DNA of 64,000 nt from JADJLQ01 sp044227925 (GCA_044227925.1 JBGAVW010000018.1:15271-79270), one strand, 5' to 3'; positions 26,486 to 35,431 are shown, counted from the first letter of the stretch. The notes: generated from the letters alone by a model not told the origin. Translations and numbers: made by a program.

Positions 26486-26953
26486 ATGAGGAAGCGTAAA
26501 CCAAAAGCAAGAGCAATCCAAGGTGATCCCAGATATAACGATGTAATGGTGAGTCGTTTTATCAACAATCTTCAGTGGAGTGGTAAAAAAGCAGGCGCTA
26601 CTGCTATTTTTTACGATGCAATGGATATTGTAAAATCCAAATCAGGTGAGGAACCAGAATTAGAAATATGGAGAAAAGCACTTGATAATATCATGCCTCA
26701 TGTTGAAGTAAGAAGCCGCCGTATCGGTGGTGCTACATTTCAGATCCCTGTTGAACTACCGCCAAACCGCAAAGTTTTCTTCGGAATGAAATGGATGATA
26801 CGATATGCCAGAGAAAGGGCAGGGAAAGGCATGGCTGAAAAACTGGCAGCTGAAATCGTGGCCGCTCAAAAAGGAGAAGGTGCCGCTGTAAAGAAAAGAG
26901 AAGACATTCACAAAATGGCTGAAGCGAACAGAGCTTTCGCAAGTTTTAAATAA
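26486..26953 (+). CDS. rpsG: 30S ribosomal protein S7
   Basis: S7 starts assembly of the 30S head by binding the 3' domain of 16S rRNA and contacts the E-site tRNA. The 155 residues are full length, with the N-terminal MRKRKPKARAIQGDPRYND, the helical core, and the C-terminal helix ending in HKMAEANRAFASF. It lies between rpsL (33 nt) and fusA (24 nt), the usual str order. Confidence 0.99.
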   Translation: MRKRKPKARAIQGDPRYNDVMVSRFINNLQWSGKKAGATAIFYDAMDIVKSKSGEEPELEIWRKALDNIMPHVEVRSRRIGGATFQIPVELPPNRKVFFGMKWMIRYARERAGKGMAEKLAAEIVAAQKGEGAAVKKREDIHKMAEANRAFASFK

Positions 26954-26977
26954 TCCAATTCGATAATAAATACCTCC

Positions 26978-29116
26978 ATGGCAAAGAAAGATCTGAGATA
27001 TACTCGTAACATTGGGATTGCTGCACATATCGATGCAGGTAAAACCACTACTACTGAGCGTATATTATATTACACTGGCATCACTCACAAAATTGGTGAG
27101 GTTCATGACGGAGCCGCCACAATGGACCATATGGAACAAGAGCAGGAAAGAGGTATTACTATTACTGCCGCTGCCACCAAAACCGCCTGGAATTGGAAAG
27201 GAGATGAATACACTATTAATATAATAGATACTCCAGGCCACGTGGACTTTACCGTAGAGGTAGAAAGATCACTGCGTGTATTAGACGGGACTGTTGCTCT
27301 TTTTTGCGCAGTTTCCGGTGTAGAGCCACAGTCTGAAACCGTTTGGAGACAAGCTGACAGATATAAGGTACCTCGCATTGGTTTCGTAAATAAAATGGAT
27401 AGATCCGGTGCAGATTTTTTTAATGTAGTAGAAGAAGTAAGAACCAAATTAGGGTCAAAACCAATTCCATTACAAGTACCTATCGGATCTGAACACAATT
27501 TTAAAGGGGTGGTCGATTTGATCACGAATAAAGCCATCATTTGGAACGAGGCAGATCAGGGAATGACATATACTGAAATTCCTATTCCGGATGATCTCAA
27601 AGAAACAGTAAAGCTGTGGAGAGATCGATTAATGGAAGTGGCTGCAGAATACGATGATCGATTGATGGAAAAGTACTTTGAAGATGCTAATTCTCTCGAG
27701 GTAGAAGAAGTACAGGCAGCTTTAAGACAAGCCGTTATTGATATGAAAATCGTATTGATGATGTGTGGATCTGCCTTCAAAAACAAAGGAGTACAGGCAA
27801 TGTTGGACGCTGTATGTACTTACCTTCCATCACCTGCAGATATAGATGCTGTTGAAGGAATTAATCCTAAAACAGATGCAATAGAAAAAAGGAAACCTAA
27901 TAATGATGAGCCATTTGCAGCTCTTGCATTCAAGATAGTAAACGATCCTTTTGTGGGAAGACTTTCTTACATGAGAGTTTACTCAGGGAAATTGGAGAAT
28001 GGATCTTATGTTCAGAATACCAGATCTGATAAAAAAGAGAGGATCTCCCGCTTATATCAAATGCATGCCAATAAACAAAATCCAATCGAGTTTGTAGAGG
28101 CTGGTGATATTGCTGCAGCTGTTGGTATGAAAGATATCCGCACAGGTGATACACTTTGCGATCCGGATAAACCCATAATTCTGGAAAGTATGAAATTCCC
28201 TGAGCCTGTAATTGGTCTTGCGGTAGAACCAAAGACTCAGAAAGATTTGGATAAAATGGGTATTGCACTTAATAAGCTTGCAGAAGAGGATCCAACCTTT
28301 AAAGTGAAATACGATGAAGATACCAACCAAACCATTATCAGTGGAATGGGGGAATTACACCTGGAGATCATTGTAGATCGTATGCGTCGCGAATTTGGAG
28401 TTGAATGTAACCAAGGCGCTCCACAGGTTAACTATAAAGAAGCGTTGACCAGAGCTGTTAGCCATAGAGAAAAACTTAAAAAACAGACTGGTGGATCTGG
28501 TTTGTTTGCAGATATTGAGTTTGAAATTGGACCTGCTGATGAAGAATTTTTAGCAAGTGAAGATTTCAAATCCGGTAAAACTAAAATGCAATTTGTTAAT
28601 GAAATCGTGGGAGGTTCTATTCCACGTGAATTAATACCGCCGACACAAAAAGGCTTTTTGGCCATGATGGAAAATGGTGTACTGGCAGGTTATAATATTG
28701 ACAGTATGAAGGTAAGAATCTATGATGGTTCTACTCACACAGTTGACTCTAAACCTGTAGCATTTGAATTATGCGCTAAGGAAGGTTTCAGAGCTGCTGC
28801 TCCTAAAGCCGGTCCCGTAATTCTCGAGCCCATTATGAAATTGGAAGTAGTAACTCCTGAGGAGTTTGTGGGTCCTGTAATTGGTGACCTCAATAGGAGA
28901 AGAGGATTACCAAAAGGACAGGAAATGAGACCTGGTGCAGCAGTGGCCATACAAGCTGATGTGCCATTATCAGAAATGTTTGGTTATGTTACCCAATTAC
29001 GTACCATCACCTCCGGTCGTGCAAGTTCCACCATGGAATTTTCACACTATGCTCAGGTACCAGGTGGTATAGCGACAGAAGTAATAGCAAAAGCAAAAGG
29101 TGCCGTGAAGGCATAA
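26978..29116 (+). CDS. fusA: Elongation factor G
   Basis: EF-G is the GTPase that drives ribosomal translocation and, with RRF, recycling. The 712 residues have G1 AHIDAGKT (16-23), G3 DTPGH (84-88) and G4 NKMD (138-141), followed by domains II to V (for example GMGELHLEIIVDRMRREF). The length is typical of the housekeeping EF-G. Unlike in proteobacteria, no tuf gene follows; rpsJ comes directly 34 nt on, which is usual in Bacteroidota. Confidence 0.99.
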   Translation: MAKKDLRYTRNIGIAAHIDAGKTTTTERILYYTGITHKIGEVHDGAATMDHMEQEQERGITITAAATKTAWNWKGDEYTINIIDTPGHVDFTVEVERSLRVLDGTVALFCAVSGVEPQSETVWRQADRYKVPRIGFVNKMDRSGADFFNVVEEVRTKLGSKPIPLQVPIGSEHNFKGVVDLITNKAIIWNEADQGMTYTEIPIPDDLKETVKLWRDRLMEVAAEYDDRLMEKYFEDANSLEVEEVQAALRQAVIDMKIVLMMCGSAFKNKGVQAMLDAVCTYLPSPADIDAVEGINPKTDAIEKRKPNNDEPFAALAFKIVNDPFVGRLSYMRVYSGKLENGSYVQNTRSDKKERISRLYQMHANKQNPIEFVEAGDIAAAVGMKDIRTGDTLCDPDKPIILESMKFPEPVIGLAVEPKTQKDLDKMGIALNKLAEEDPTFKVKYDEDTNQTIISGMGELHLEIIVDRMRREFGVECNQGAPQVNYKEALTRAVSHREKLKKQTGGSGLFADIEFEIGPADEEFLASEDFKSGKTKMQFVNEIVGGSIPRELIPPTQKGFLAMMENGVLAGYNIDSMKVRIYDGSTHTVDSKPVAFELCAKEGFRAAAPKAGPVILEPIMKLEVVTPEEFVGPVIGDLNRRRGLPKGQEMRPGAAVAIQADVPLSEMFGYVTQLRTITSGRASSTMEFSHYAQVPGGIATEVIAKAKGAVKA

Positions 29117-29150
29117 AAATGTAAAATTGTAAAAAAAATATATCAGGGAA

Positions 29151-29459
29151 ATGAATCAAAAGATTAGAATCAAACTCCGCTCTTACGACCACAATTTGGT
29201 AGATAAGTCTACGGAGAAGATCGTAAAGACGGTCCGCAACAGCGGCGCTGTGGTTACAGGTCCGATTCCGCTGCCCTCTGAGAGAGAAGTTTACACCGTG
29301 TTGCGGTCACCGCACGTAAACAAAAAAGCTCGGGAGCAGTTTCAACTTCGGACCCATAAGCGCCTTATAGAAATCTACACACCAACACAAAAGACGGTAG
29401 ATGCGCTATCAAAACTAGAGCTCCCTTCGGGTGTTGATATCCAGGTAAAACTTACCTGA
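29151..29459 (+). CDS. rpsJ: 30S ribosomal protein S10 (NusE)
   Basis: S10 sits in the 30S head and also acts as NusE in transcription antitermination complexes with NusB and NusG. The 102 residues include KIRIKLRSYDHNLVD and the loop-bearing centre VTGPIPLPSEREVYTVLRSPH. A 131-nt gap with hairpins separates it from rplC, the longest gap inside the cluster. Confidence 0.99.
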   Translation: MNQKIRIKLRSYDHNLVDKSTEKIVKTVRNSGAVVTGPIPLPSEREVYTVLRSPHVNKKAREQFQLRTHKRLIEIYTPTQKTVDALSKLELPSGVDIQVKLT

Positions 29460-29469
29460 TAGTGTGGGT

Positions 29470-29545
29470 CTAATCAATTGATTAGAAGGATATTATAAAC
29501 AAAAATTAGTGTCCTTGAATGAAAATACAGTCTAATTTCTGTATT
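29470..29545 (+). promoter_or_regulatory. Structured leader between rpsJ and rplC
   Basis: The gap contains the 16-bp perfect palindrome CTAATCAATTGATTAG (29470-29485) and a hairpin with arms AATACAG (29524-29530) and CTGTATT (29539-29545) around an 8-base loop. No convincing promoter is present: TAATTTCT at 29533 has a poorly spaced TTG. An internal RNA regulatory site, such as autogenous control by a ribosomal protein, is possible. Confidence 0.35.
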
Positions 29546-29590
29546 CAAATTCAATGGCATATTATCTAAATAATTTAAAAACACTGAAAA

Positions 29591-30214
29591 GTGAACGGAT
29601 TGATAGGTAAAAAAATAGGCATGACCAGTATCTATGATGATAAGGGTAAATATGTTGCCTGTACTGTTATCGAAGCTGGTCCTAATATTGTGACTCAGGT
29701 GAAAACAGACGACTCAGATGGCTATACAGCCTTACAATTGGGTTTTGGTGAGGCTAAAGAAAAGAACACCACTGCTCAGTTAAAAGGCCATTTTAGCAAA
29801 GCAAACACTTCTCCAAAGAGGAAAATTGCTGAGTTTAGAAATTCAACTCTTCAAAAAAGTATCGGTGAACAAATTACCGTTGACGAAGTCTTTAAGCCTG
29901 GTGATATGGTGCACGCAGTGGGTACTTCAAAAGGAAAGGGCTTTCAGGGGGTGGTAAAAAGACACGGCTTTGGTGGTGTCGGTGAACTTACTCACGGTCA
30001 ACATGATCGTCAGCGTGCTCCGGGATCCGTTGGTTCTTCCTCTTTTCCTTCAAAAGTATTTAAAGGCATTAGAATGGCCGGTCGTACAGGAGGTGTTAGA
30101 GTGAAAATGAAAAACCTGAAAGTAATCAAGGTTTTTGGAGATAAAAATTTATTGGTAGTTCAAGGTGCTATACCTGGTCATACCGGATCATTTGTAATTA
30201 TTGAAAAAAAATAA
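29591..30214 (+). CDS. rplC: 50S ribosomal protein L3
   Basis: L3 is an early-assembly protein whose extended loop reaches the peptidyl-transferase centre. The 207 residues start at GTG 29591; the product NGLIGKKIGMTSIYD matches the conserved L3 N-terminus, and no ATG precedes it. The central loop GKGFQGVVKRHGFGG and the GQHDRQRAPGSVG stretch with the conserved Gln are present. Only 3 nt separate it from rplD. Confidence 0.98.
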   Translation: MNGLIGKKIGMTSIYDDKGKYVACTVIEAGPNIVTQVKTDDSDGYTALQLGFGEAKEKNTTAQLKGHFSKANTSPKRKIAEFRNSTLQKSIGEQITVDEVFKPGDMVHAVGTSKGKGFQGVVKRHGFGGVGELTHGQHDRQRAPGSVGSSSFPSKVFKGIRMAGRTGGVRVKMKNLKVIKVFGDKNLLVVQGAIPGHTGSFVIIEKK

Positions 30215-30217
30215 GCC

Positions 30218-30847
30218 ATGAAAGTAGCTATTTTAAATACTTCAGGTTCTGAAACTGGTAGATCTGCAGAATTACCTGGTGATATATTTGGTATCGAACC
30301 CAATCAGCATGCTGTATACCTCGATGTGAAGGCATATTTAGCTAATCAAAGACAAGGCACAGCTGAAACCAAAGAAAGGAATATGATCTCCGGATCTACC
30401 CGAAAACTTCACAAGCAAAAAGGAACCGGTGGTTCCCGAAAAGGAGATATCAAATCTCCGGTTTTTAGAGGAGGTGGAACAGTGTTTGGACCCAATCCCA
30501 GGGATTATAGTGAAAAAGTAAATAAAAAAGTAAAAGTACTGGCTCGTAAATCAGCACTTTCCGATAAAGCAATTCAGGGTAAGGTAGTGGTTATTGAAGA
30601 TTTTTCTTTTGACAAACCAAAAACCAAAAGCTTTACTGAGGTAATTAAAAATCTGAAATTGGGCGGAAAGAAAACCTTATTGGTCACTGCGGACTATGAT
30701 AAAAACTTATACTTGTCTGGTAGAAATGTGCCTAAAGCCAATTTGGTACATGCTCAGGATATTAATACATATTCCATATTAAATTCAAATGTGCTGGTGC
30801 TCGTAGAAAGTGCTATTGCCAAATTGAATGAAACACTTTCAAAATAA
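30218..30847 (+). CDS. rplD: 50S ribosomal protein L4
   Basis: L4 lines the exit tunnel with its extended loop (KLHKQKGTGGSRKGDIKSP, FRGGGTVFGP; about 62-95) and in E. coli also represses its own operon. The 209 residues are normal length. Whether L4 controls this cluster is unknown, but the structured gap before rplC is the obvious place to look. Confidence 0.98.
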   Translation: MKVAILNTSGSETGRSAELPGDIFGIEPNQHAVYLDVKAYLANQRQGTAETKERNMISGSTRKLHKQKGTGGSRKGDIKSPVFRGGGTVFGPNPRDYSEKVNKKVKVLARKSALSDKAIQGKVVVIEDFSFDKPKTKSFTEVIKNLKLGGKKTLLVTADYDKNLYLSGRNVPKANLVHAQDINTYSILNSNVLVLVESAIAKLNETLSK

Positions 30848-30855
30848 TTGGTATC

Positions 30856-31152
30856 ATGGAAAAGAATATTTTAATTAAACCTGTCATTTCAGAAAAAGCG
30901 GAAAAAATAGCGGGAGCACTTCCTCGGTACACTTTTCTGGTTAATAAAGATGCTAATAAAGTGGAGATACAAAAAGCCGTAGAAAAACACTATGGTGTAA
31001 ATGTACAGGATGTAAATACATTGATCAATCCTTCAAAGCGAAAATCAAGATCTACTAAGCGTAAAGTTACTGTAGGTTTGAAGCCTGCTTACAAAAAAGC
31101 GATCGTGACTTTGGTTGAAGGCGACAGCATAAACATATATGGTGAAATCTAA
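30856..31152 (+). CDS. rplW: 50S ribosomal protein L23
   Basis: L23 lies at the tunnel exit and is the docking site for trigger factor and SRP. The 98 residues show the standard core (ILIKPVISEKAEKIAG, YTFLVNKDANKVEIQKAVEK) and the basic loop NPSKRKSRSTKRKVTVG. It lies 8 nt after rplD. Confidence 0.98.
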   Translation: MEKNILIKPVISEKAEKIAGALPRYTFLVNKDANKVEIQKAVEKHYGVNVQDVNTLINPSKRKSRSTKRKVTVGLKPAYKKAIVTLVEGDSINIYGEI

Positions 31153-31168
31153 TTAAATGATTTAAGAA

Positions 31169-32008
31169 ATGCCAGTAAGAAAATTTAAACCAGTAACTCC
31201 AGGTACCCGATTCAGGATTGCCAATACTTTTACGGAGATCACAAAAGATACCCCGGAAAAGAGTTTGCTAAAACCAATTCATGATGTTGCGGGTCGTAAT
31301 AATCAGGGTCGAATGACCATGAGATACCGCGGTGGTGGAGAAAAAAGACAATACCGTGTAATTGATTTCAAACGAGATAAAGATGGTATTCCAGCATTGG
31401 TTCACTCTATAGAATACGATCCCAATAGAACTGCTTACATCGCTTTATTACATTACGGTGATGGCGAGAAAAGGTATATTATTGCACCCAATGGTCTCAA
31501 GGTAGGTCAAAAATTGTTCAGTGGCAAAGATGCCCTTCCAGAGGTTGGAAACACAATGTATTTAAAAGACATCCCACTAGGTACATCTATTCATGCCATT
31601 GAATTGCATCCTCAGCAGGGAGCTGCCCTGGCCAGAAGTGCGGGTACGTACGCTGAACTTACTGGTAAAGAAGACAGATACGGAGTAGTAAAAATGCCAT
31701 CCGGGGAGGTAAGAAGAATATTACTTCAGTGCCGCGCCACAATTGGTACTACATCAAATCCTGATCATGGACTTCAGATTTTGGGTAAAGCAGGTAGAAG
31801 CAGACACCGAGGTATTCGTCCGAGAAACAGAGGGGTAGCAATGAATCCGGTCGATCACCCGATGGGTGGAGGTGAAGGTCGTGCATCAGGAGGTCATCCA
31901 AGATCACGTACTTCTGTAAAAGCAAAAGGCTATAAAACAAGAAGTAAAACAAAAGGATCAGAAAAGCTGATCATATCTCATAGAAATGCTAAAAAAAATA
32001 ATGGCTAA
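31169..32008 (+). CDS. rplB: 50S ribosomal protein L2
   Basis: L2 is needed for subunit joining and peptidyl-transferase activity. The 279 residues include the rRNA-binding region and the C-terminal MNPVDHPMGGGEGRASGG. The functionally important His of DHP is kept, while the second His of the E. coli DHPHGGG motif is Met here, as I recall for other Bacteroidota. It lies 16 nt after rplW and 13 nt before rpsS. Confidence 0.99.
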   Translation: MPVRKFKPVTPGTRFRIANTFTEITKDTPEKSLLKPIHDVAGRNNQGRMTMRYRGGGEKRQYRVIDFKRDKDGIPALVHSIEYDPNRTAYIALLHYGDGEKRYIIAPNGLKVGQKLFSGKDALPEVGNTMYLKDIPLGTSIHAIELHPQQGAALARSAGTYAELTGKEDRYGVVKMPSGEVRRILLQCRATIGTTSNPDHGLQILGKAGRSRHRGIRPRNRGVAMNPVDHPMGGGEGRASGGHPRSRTSVKAKGYKTRSKTKGSEKLIISHRNAKKNNG

Positions 32009-32021
32009 AAAATAAAAAGTC

Positions 32022-32303
32022 ATGGCAAGATCGATAAAAAAAGGACCTTACGTATTTCACAAACTACTTAAAAAAGTACAAGTGAATAAACAATCAAATA
32101 AGAAGACGGTGATCAAAACCTGGTCACGTGCCTCTATGATTATACCTGAAATGGTAGGAGAGACATTAGCAGTTCATAATGGAAAGACCTTTATACCGGT
32201 GTATGTAACTGAAAATATGGTGGGTCATAAACTGGGAGAGTTTTCACCTACCAGAACTTTTAGAGGTCACTCCGGAAACAGAAAAGACGAAGCCAAAAAA
32301 TAA
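32022..32303 (+). CDS. rpsS: 30S ribosomal protein S19
   Basis: S19 forms a complex with S13 in the 30S head close to the A and P sites. The 93 residues contain KKGPYVFHKLLKKVQVN, TWSRASMIIPEMVG, HNGKTFIPVYVTENMVGHKL and GEFSPTRTFRGH, all conserved S19 segments. It lies between rplB and rplV. Confidence 0.99.
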   Translation: MARSIKKGPYVFHKLLKKVQVNKQSNKKTVIKTWSRASMIIPEMVGETLAVHNGKTFIPVYVTENMVGHKLGEFSPTRTFRGHSGNRKDEAKK

Positions 32304-32339
32304 ACTTGATTAATATAAATTAAGTAAAAAAGTAAACAA

Positions 32340-32735
32340 ATGGAAGCAGTAGCTCATTTAAGAAATGGTCACGGATCAGCGCGAAAAATTCGCTTAGTCG
32401 TTGACAATATCAGAGGTAGAAAAGTAGTAGATGCTTTAAACATACTCAAGTTTACAAAGAAAGATTCTGCGTATTGGGTAGAAAAAGCCTTGATCTCCGC
32501 TGTAGCCAACTGGGAGATTAAAAGCGCTCAGACAGGCAATACGGATGCCTATGATTTAATTGTAAGCAAAGCCTTTGTCGGTGGTGGACCGGTTTTGAAA
32601 AGATTTCAGCCTGCACCGCATGGCCGGGCTCATCGCATCAGAAAAAGATCCAATCACCTTACCCTGGTAGTGGCCAACAATGTGCCTCTTCCTGCGGAAG
32701 AAGTAGTTTCAGAAGAAAATCAATCTAATCAATAA
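32340..32735 (+). CDS. rplV: 50S ribosomal protein L22
   Basis: L22 reaches into the exit tunnel with a beta-hairpin and touches all 23S rRNA domains. The 131 residues contain SARKIRLVVDNIRGRKVVDAL and the hairpin region VLKRFQPAPHGRAHRIRKRS. Macrolide-resistance changes occur in this hairpin in other bacteria; none can be judged here. A short acidic C-terminal tail (EEVVSEENQSNQ) is extra. Confidence 0.98.
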   Translation: MEAVAHLRNGHGSARKIRLVVDNIRGRKVVDALNILKFTKKDSAYWVEKALISAVANWEIKSAQTGNTDAYDLIVSKAFVGGGPVLKRFQPAPHGRAHRIRKRSNHLTLVVANNVPLPAEEVVSEENQSNQ

Positions 32736-32754
32736 ACCATAATATTTAAACTGC

Positions 32755-33588
32755 ATGGGTCAGAAAGTAAATCCAATAGGAAGTAGGTTAGGAATCATCA
32801 GAGGATGGGATTCTAATTGGTTCGGTGGTAAAAACATGGCTAAAAAAGTCGTGGAAGATGAGCAAATCAGAAGATACCTCTTTGCTCGTATTGAAAAAGG
32901 CGGAGTCGCTAAAATTGTAATTGAACGAACTCTTAAAAGAATCACGCTCACCATCCATACTTCCAGACCAGGTATCATTATCGGAAAAGGGGGTACTGAA
33001 GTGGATAAAATCAGGGAGGAATTAAAGAAATTGGCAGGATCTGATGTGCAGATAAATATCATGGAGATCAGAAAACCAGAGTTGGAAGCTACCATTGTTG
33101 GGGAGTCCATCGCAAAACAGATTGAATCCAGGGTAAATTATCGTCGTGCTATAAAATCATCTATTCAGTCAACCATGAGGGCAGGAGCTGAAGGAATCAA
33201 GATAAGAATTTCTGGCCGGTTGAATGGTGCGGAAATGGCAAGATCTGAAGAATACAAAGAAGGTCGTACCCCGTTGCATACTTTCAGAGCTGATATTGAC
33301 TATGCGTTGGCAGAAGCTCAGACTGTTTATGGAAAAATCGGTATTAAAACCTGGATTTGTAAAGGTGAAGTGCTTACAAAAAGAGACCTTTCACCTAATA
33401 TCGGTCTAGTGAAAAAAGAAACAGGTGGTGACCGAAACGACAGACGAGATGATAGGGGAGGAAGAAGCAGAGGAGGTCGTGGACGAGATGATCGAGGAGG
33501 CAGAGGCGGTGATAGAGGTGGTCGTGGTGGTGATCGAGGTGCCAGAAGCGGAGGTAATAGAACTCCACGAAATAATAACCAGGATTGA
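32755..33588 (+). CDS. rpsC: 30S ribosomal protein S3 with RGG-rich C-terminal tail
   Basis: S3 is at the mRNA entry channel and takes part in mRNA unwinding. The KH domain (about 40-110; IIIGKGGTEVDKIREELKKL) and the C-terminal domain are normal. After residue 223 there is a tail of about 54 residues made almost only of Gly, Arg and Asp, including RGG and RGGDRGG repeats. E. coli S3 (233 residues) has no such tail. RGG tails usually bind RNA, so extra contacts with mRNA at the entry channel are possible. Gly codons in the tail are mostly GGA and GGT. Confidence 0.97.
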   Translation: MGQKVNPIGSRLGIIRGWDSNWFGGKNMAKKVVEDEQIRRYLFARIEKGGVAKIVIERTLKRITLTIHTSRPGIIIGKGGTEVDKIREELKKLAGSDVQINIMEIRKPELEATIVGESIAKQIESRVNYRRAIKSSIQSTMRAGAEGIKIRISGRLNGAEMARSEEYKEGRTPLHTFRADIDYALAEAQTVYGKIGIKTWICKGEVLTKRDLSPNIGLVKKETGGDRNDRRDDRGGRSRGGRGRDDRGGRGGDRGGRGGDRGARSGGNRTPRNNNQD

Positions 33589-33635
33589 TTAAATATATTA
33601 GCGTAATTTTGCAAAACTTTTTTAAAAAATAGGCC

Positions 33636-34049
33636 ATGTTACAGCCAAAAAGACAGAAATATCGCAAGCAACAGAAAGGTAGAAACACAGGTATTGCAGT
33701 AAAAGGAAGTACCATATCTTTTGGATCTTATGGATTGAAATCCATGGAGTTAGGGCGTATTACCAACAGGCAGTTAGAAGCTGCCCGTATTGCTATGACT
33801 CGTGAAACCAAGCGTGAAGGACAAGTCTGGATCAGAATTTTCCCAGATAAGCCAATCACTCATAAACCTGCTGAAGTCCGAATGGGTAAAGGTAAAGGAG
33901 CAGTGGAATATTACGTAGCCTTGGTTCAACCTGGTCGAATTCTTTTTGAAATGGAAGGGACTACACTCGAAGCCGCCACCAAAGCCTTAAATATGGCTGC
34001 TCAAAAATTACCTATTAAAACTAAAGTAGTGGTAAGACACGACATCTAA
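33636..34049 (+). CDS. rplP: 50S ribosomal protein L16
   Basis: L16 organises the A-site tRNA binding region of the large subunit. The 137 residues include MLQPKRQKYRKQQKGRN, the conserved ARIAMTRETKREGQVWIRIF and MGKGKGAVEYYVALVQPGRI. It lies 47 nt after rpsC and 15 nt before rpmC, in standard S10-operon order. Confidence 0.99.
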   Translation: MLQPKRQKYRKQQKGRNTGIAVKGSTISFGSYGLKSMELGRITNRQLEAARIAMTRETKREGQVWIRIFPDKPITHKPAEVRMGKGKGAVEYYVALVQPGRILFEMEGTTLEAATKALNMAAQKLPIKTKVVVRHDI

Positions 34050-34064
34050 TAAACGAAGAAAGTT

Positions 34065-34322
34065 ATGGCTAACAAGAAACATCAGGAAATAATCTCAATG
34101 TCTGCTACAGATATTTCAAATTCTTTGGTGCAGGCTAAAATGGAATTGCAAAAGGCAAAGTTTACTCATGCAGTAAAAGGGCTTGACAAACCATCTGTTA
34201 TTAAAGACCTTCGTAAGAAAATCGCCAGATTGGAAACCGAAACCAGAAGCAGAGAAGTAAAAAATATGTCAGAATCTCAGTTGGCAAAAAGATCAAAAAT
34301 CCGGGCCAGACGAGCCAACTAA
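34065..34322 (+). CDS. rpmC: 50S ribosomal protein L29
   Basis: L29 is a helical hairpin near the tunnel exit beside L23. The 85 residues are longer than the E. coli protein (63), with an extended N-terminus (MANKKHQEIISMSATDIS) and a basic C-terminal extension (AKRSKIRARRAN). The core LVQAKMELQKAKFTHAV and DLRKKIARLETETR is typical. Confidence 0.96.
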   Translation: MANKKHQEIISMSATDISNSLVQAKMELQKAKFTHAVKGLDKPSVIKDLRKKIARLETETRSREVKNMSESQLAKRSKIRARRAN

Positions 34323-34357
34323 TTTAAACTACAATTACCTTTTTAATAAATAGTAAA

Positions 34358-34639
34358 ATGGATCAAAATACATCAACAGAGCCTGCTAAAAGAGCAAATC
34401 GAAAAACAAGGGTTGGTATTGTAAAAAGTAATAAAATGGATAAAACCATTACCGTTATTTTGGACAGAAAGGTTAAACATCCTAAGTATGGTAAATTTAT
34501 GCATAAAACCAGCAAGTTCATGGCTCATGATGAAAAAAATGAGTGCAAAGAAGGCGATACCGTATTGATCATGGAGACTCGTCCTTTAAGCAAAAATAAA
34601 AGCTGGAGATTGGTACAAATAATAGAAAGAGCTAAGTAA
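34358..34639 (+). CDS. rpsQ: 30S ribosomal protein S17
   Basis: S17 binds helices 7 and 11 of 16S rRNA early in assembly. The 93-residue OB-fold protein shows RKTRVGIVKSNKMDKTITV, HPKYGKFMHKTSKFMAHDE and METRPLSKNKSWRLV. The first 13 residues are an added polar extension. It closes the S10 gene set, 40 nt before rplN. Confidence 0.98.
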   Translation: MDQNTSTEPAKRANRKTRVGIVKSNKMDKTITVILDRKVKHPKYGKFMHKTSKFMAHDEKNECKEGDTVLIMETRPLSKNKSWRLVQIIERAK

Positions 34640-34679
34640 TTTAAATTAAATAATAATCCTATTTAAAACATAGGCTATC

Positions 34680-35048
34680 ATGATACAAACAGAAACAAAA
34701 TTAAATGTAGCAGACAACAGCGGTGCCAAAATCGTACAATGCATACGTGTATTGGGCAGTACCCGCCGAAGATATGCCGGTGTAGGTGATGTTATTGTGG
34801 TAACAGTCAAAGACGCTACGCCTACCGGAGGTATAAAAAAAGGGACAGTTTCAAAAGCAGTTATTGTGAGAACTTCTCAACCGATTCACCGAAAAGATGG
34901 TTCATACATCCGTTTTGATGATAATGCTGTGGTATTACTGACGAATGCGGATGAGCCCAGAGGAACAAGGATTTTCGGCCCTGTAGCACGGGAACTAAGA
35001 GATAAAAACTACATGAGAATAGTATCATTGGCGCCTGAAGTATTATAA
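34680..35048 (+). CDS. rplN: 50S ribosomal protein L14
   Basis: L14 forms intersubunit bridges and is the docking site of the silencing factor RsfS. The 122 residues are full length (MIQTETKLNVADNSGAKIVQ, DNAVVLLTNADEPRGTRIFG, VARELRDKNYMRIVSLAPEV). This is the first gene of the spc set. Confidence 0.99.
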   Translation: MIQTETKLNVADNSGAKIVQCIRVLGSTRRRYAGVGDVIVVTVKDATPTGGIKKGTVSKAVIVRTSQPIHRKDGSYIRFDDNAVVLLTNADEPRGTRIFGPVARELRDKNYMRIVSLAPEVL

Positions 35049-35080
35049 ATTATTGACACAGAATTCAACTTGTAATAAAG

Positions 35081-35431
35081 ATGATAACAAAAAATAAAAT
35101 TACCACCAAACGATTTTCTCCTAAACTGAATCTTAAAAAAGGAGATCAGGTTATCGTGATTTCCGGTGACCAGAAAGGGAAAAAAGGTGAAGTACAAAAA
35201 ATTATGAAGGAATCCTTGAAAGCTGTGGTGACGGATGTCAATTTGGTAAAAAGACATACAAAACCTACTAACAACAACCCAGGTGGAATCAGGGAAATCC
35301 CAGCTCCAATTTATATCTCAAAATTAATGTTGGTTGATCCAAAATCAGGAGAAGCAACACGAGTGGGTAGAAGAATGGAAAATGGAAAATCTGTTCGGTA
35401 TGCTAAAAAATCAGGTCAAACTATAAAGTAA
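35081..35431 (+). CDS. rplX: 50S ribosomal protein L24
   Basis: L24 starts large-subunit assembly. The 116 residues contain a KOW motif (KKGDQVIVISGDQKGKKGEV) and the conserved KRHTKPTNNNPGGIREIPAP. An N-terminal extension (MITKNKITTKRFSPKL) precedes the core. It lies 9 nt before rplE. Confidence 0.98.
   Translation: MITKNKITTKRFSPKLNLKKGDQVIVISGDQKGKKGEVQKIMKESLKAVVTDVNLVKRHTKPTNNNPGGIREIPAPIYISKLMLVDPKSGEATRVGRRMENGKSVRYAKKSGQTIK

Noticed and set aside
27103..28950. Antisense frames inside fusA
   Set aside because: Low-complexity Ser/Thr/Pro products typical of the reverse strand of a conserved gene.
29533..29540. TAATTTCT as a promoter for rplC
   Set aside because: Only 6 of 8 match, the nearest TTG is 15 bp away, and it overlaps the hairpin at 29524-29545.
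33327..33715. Two minus-strand frames opposite the S3 tail and L16 start
   Set aside because: They are Pro/Arg- and His/Leu-rich mirror images of the RGG-coding repeat; no start context or family resemblance.
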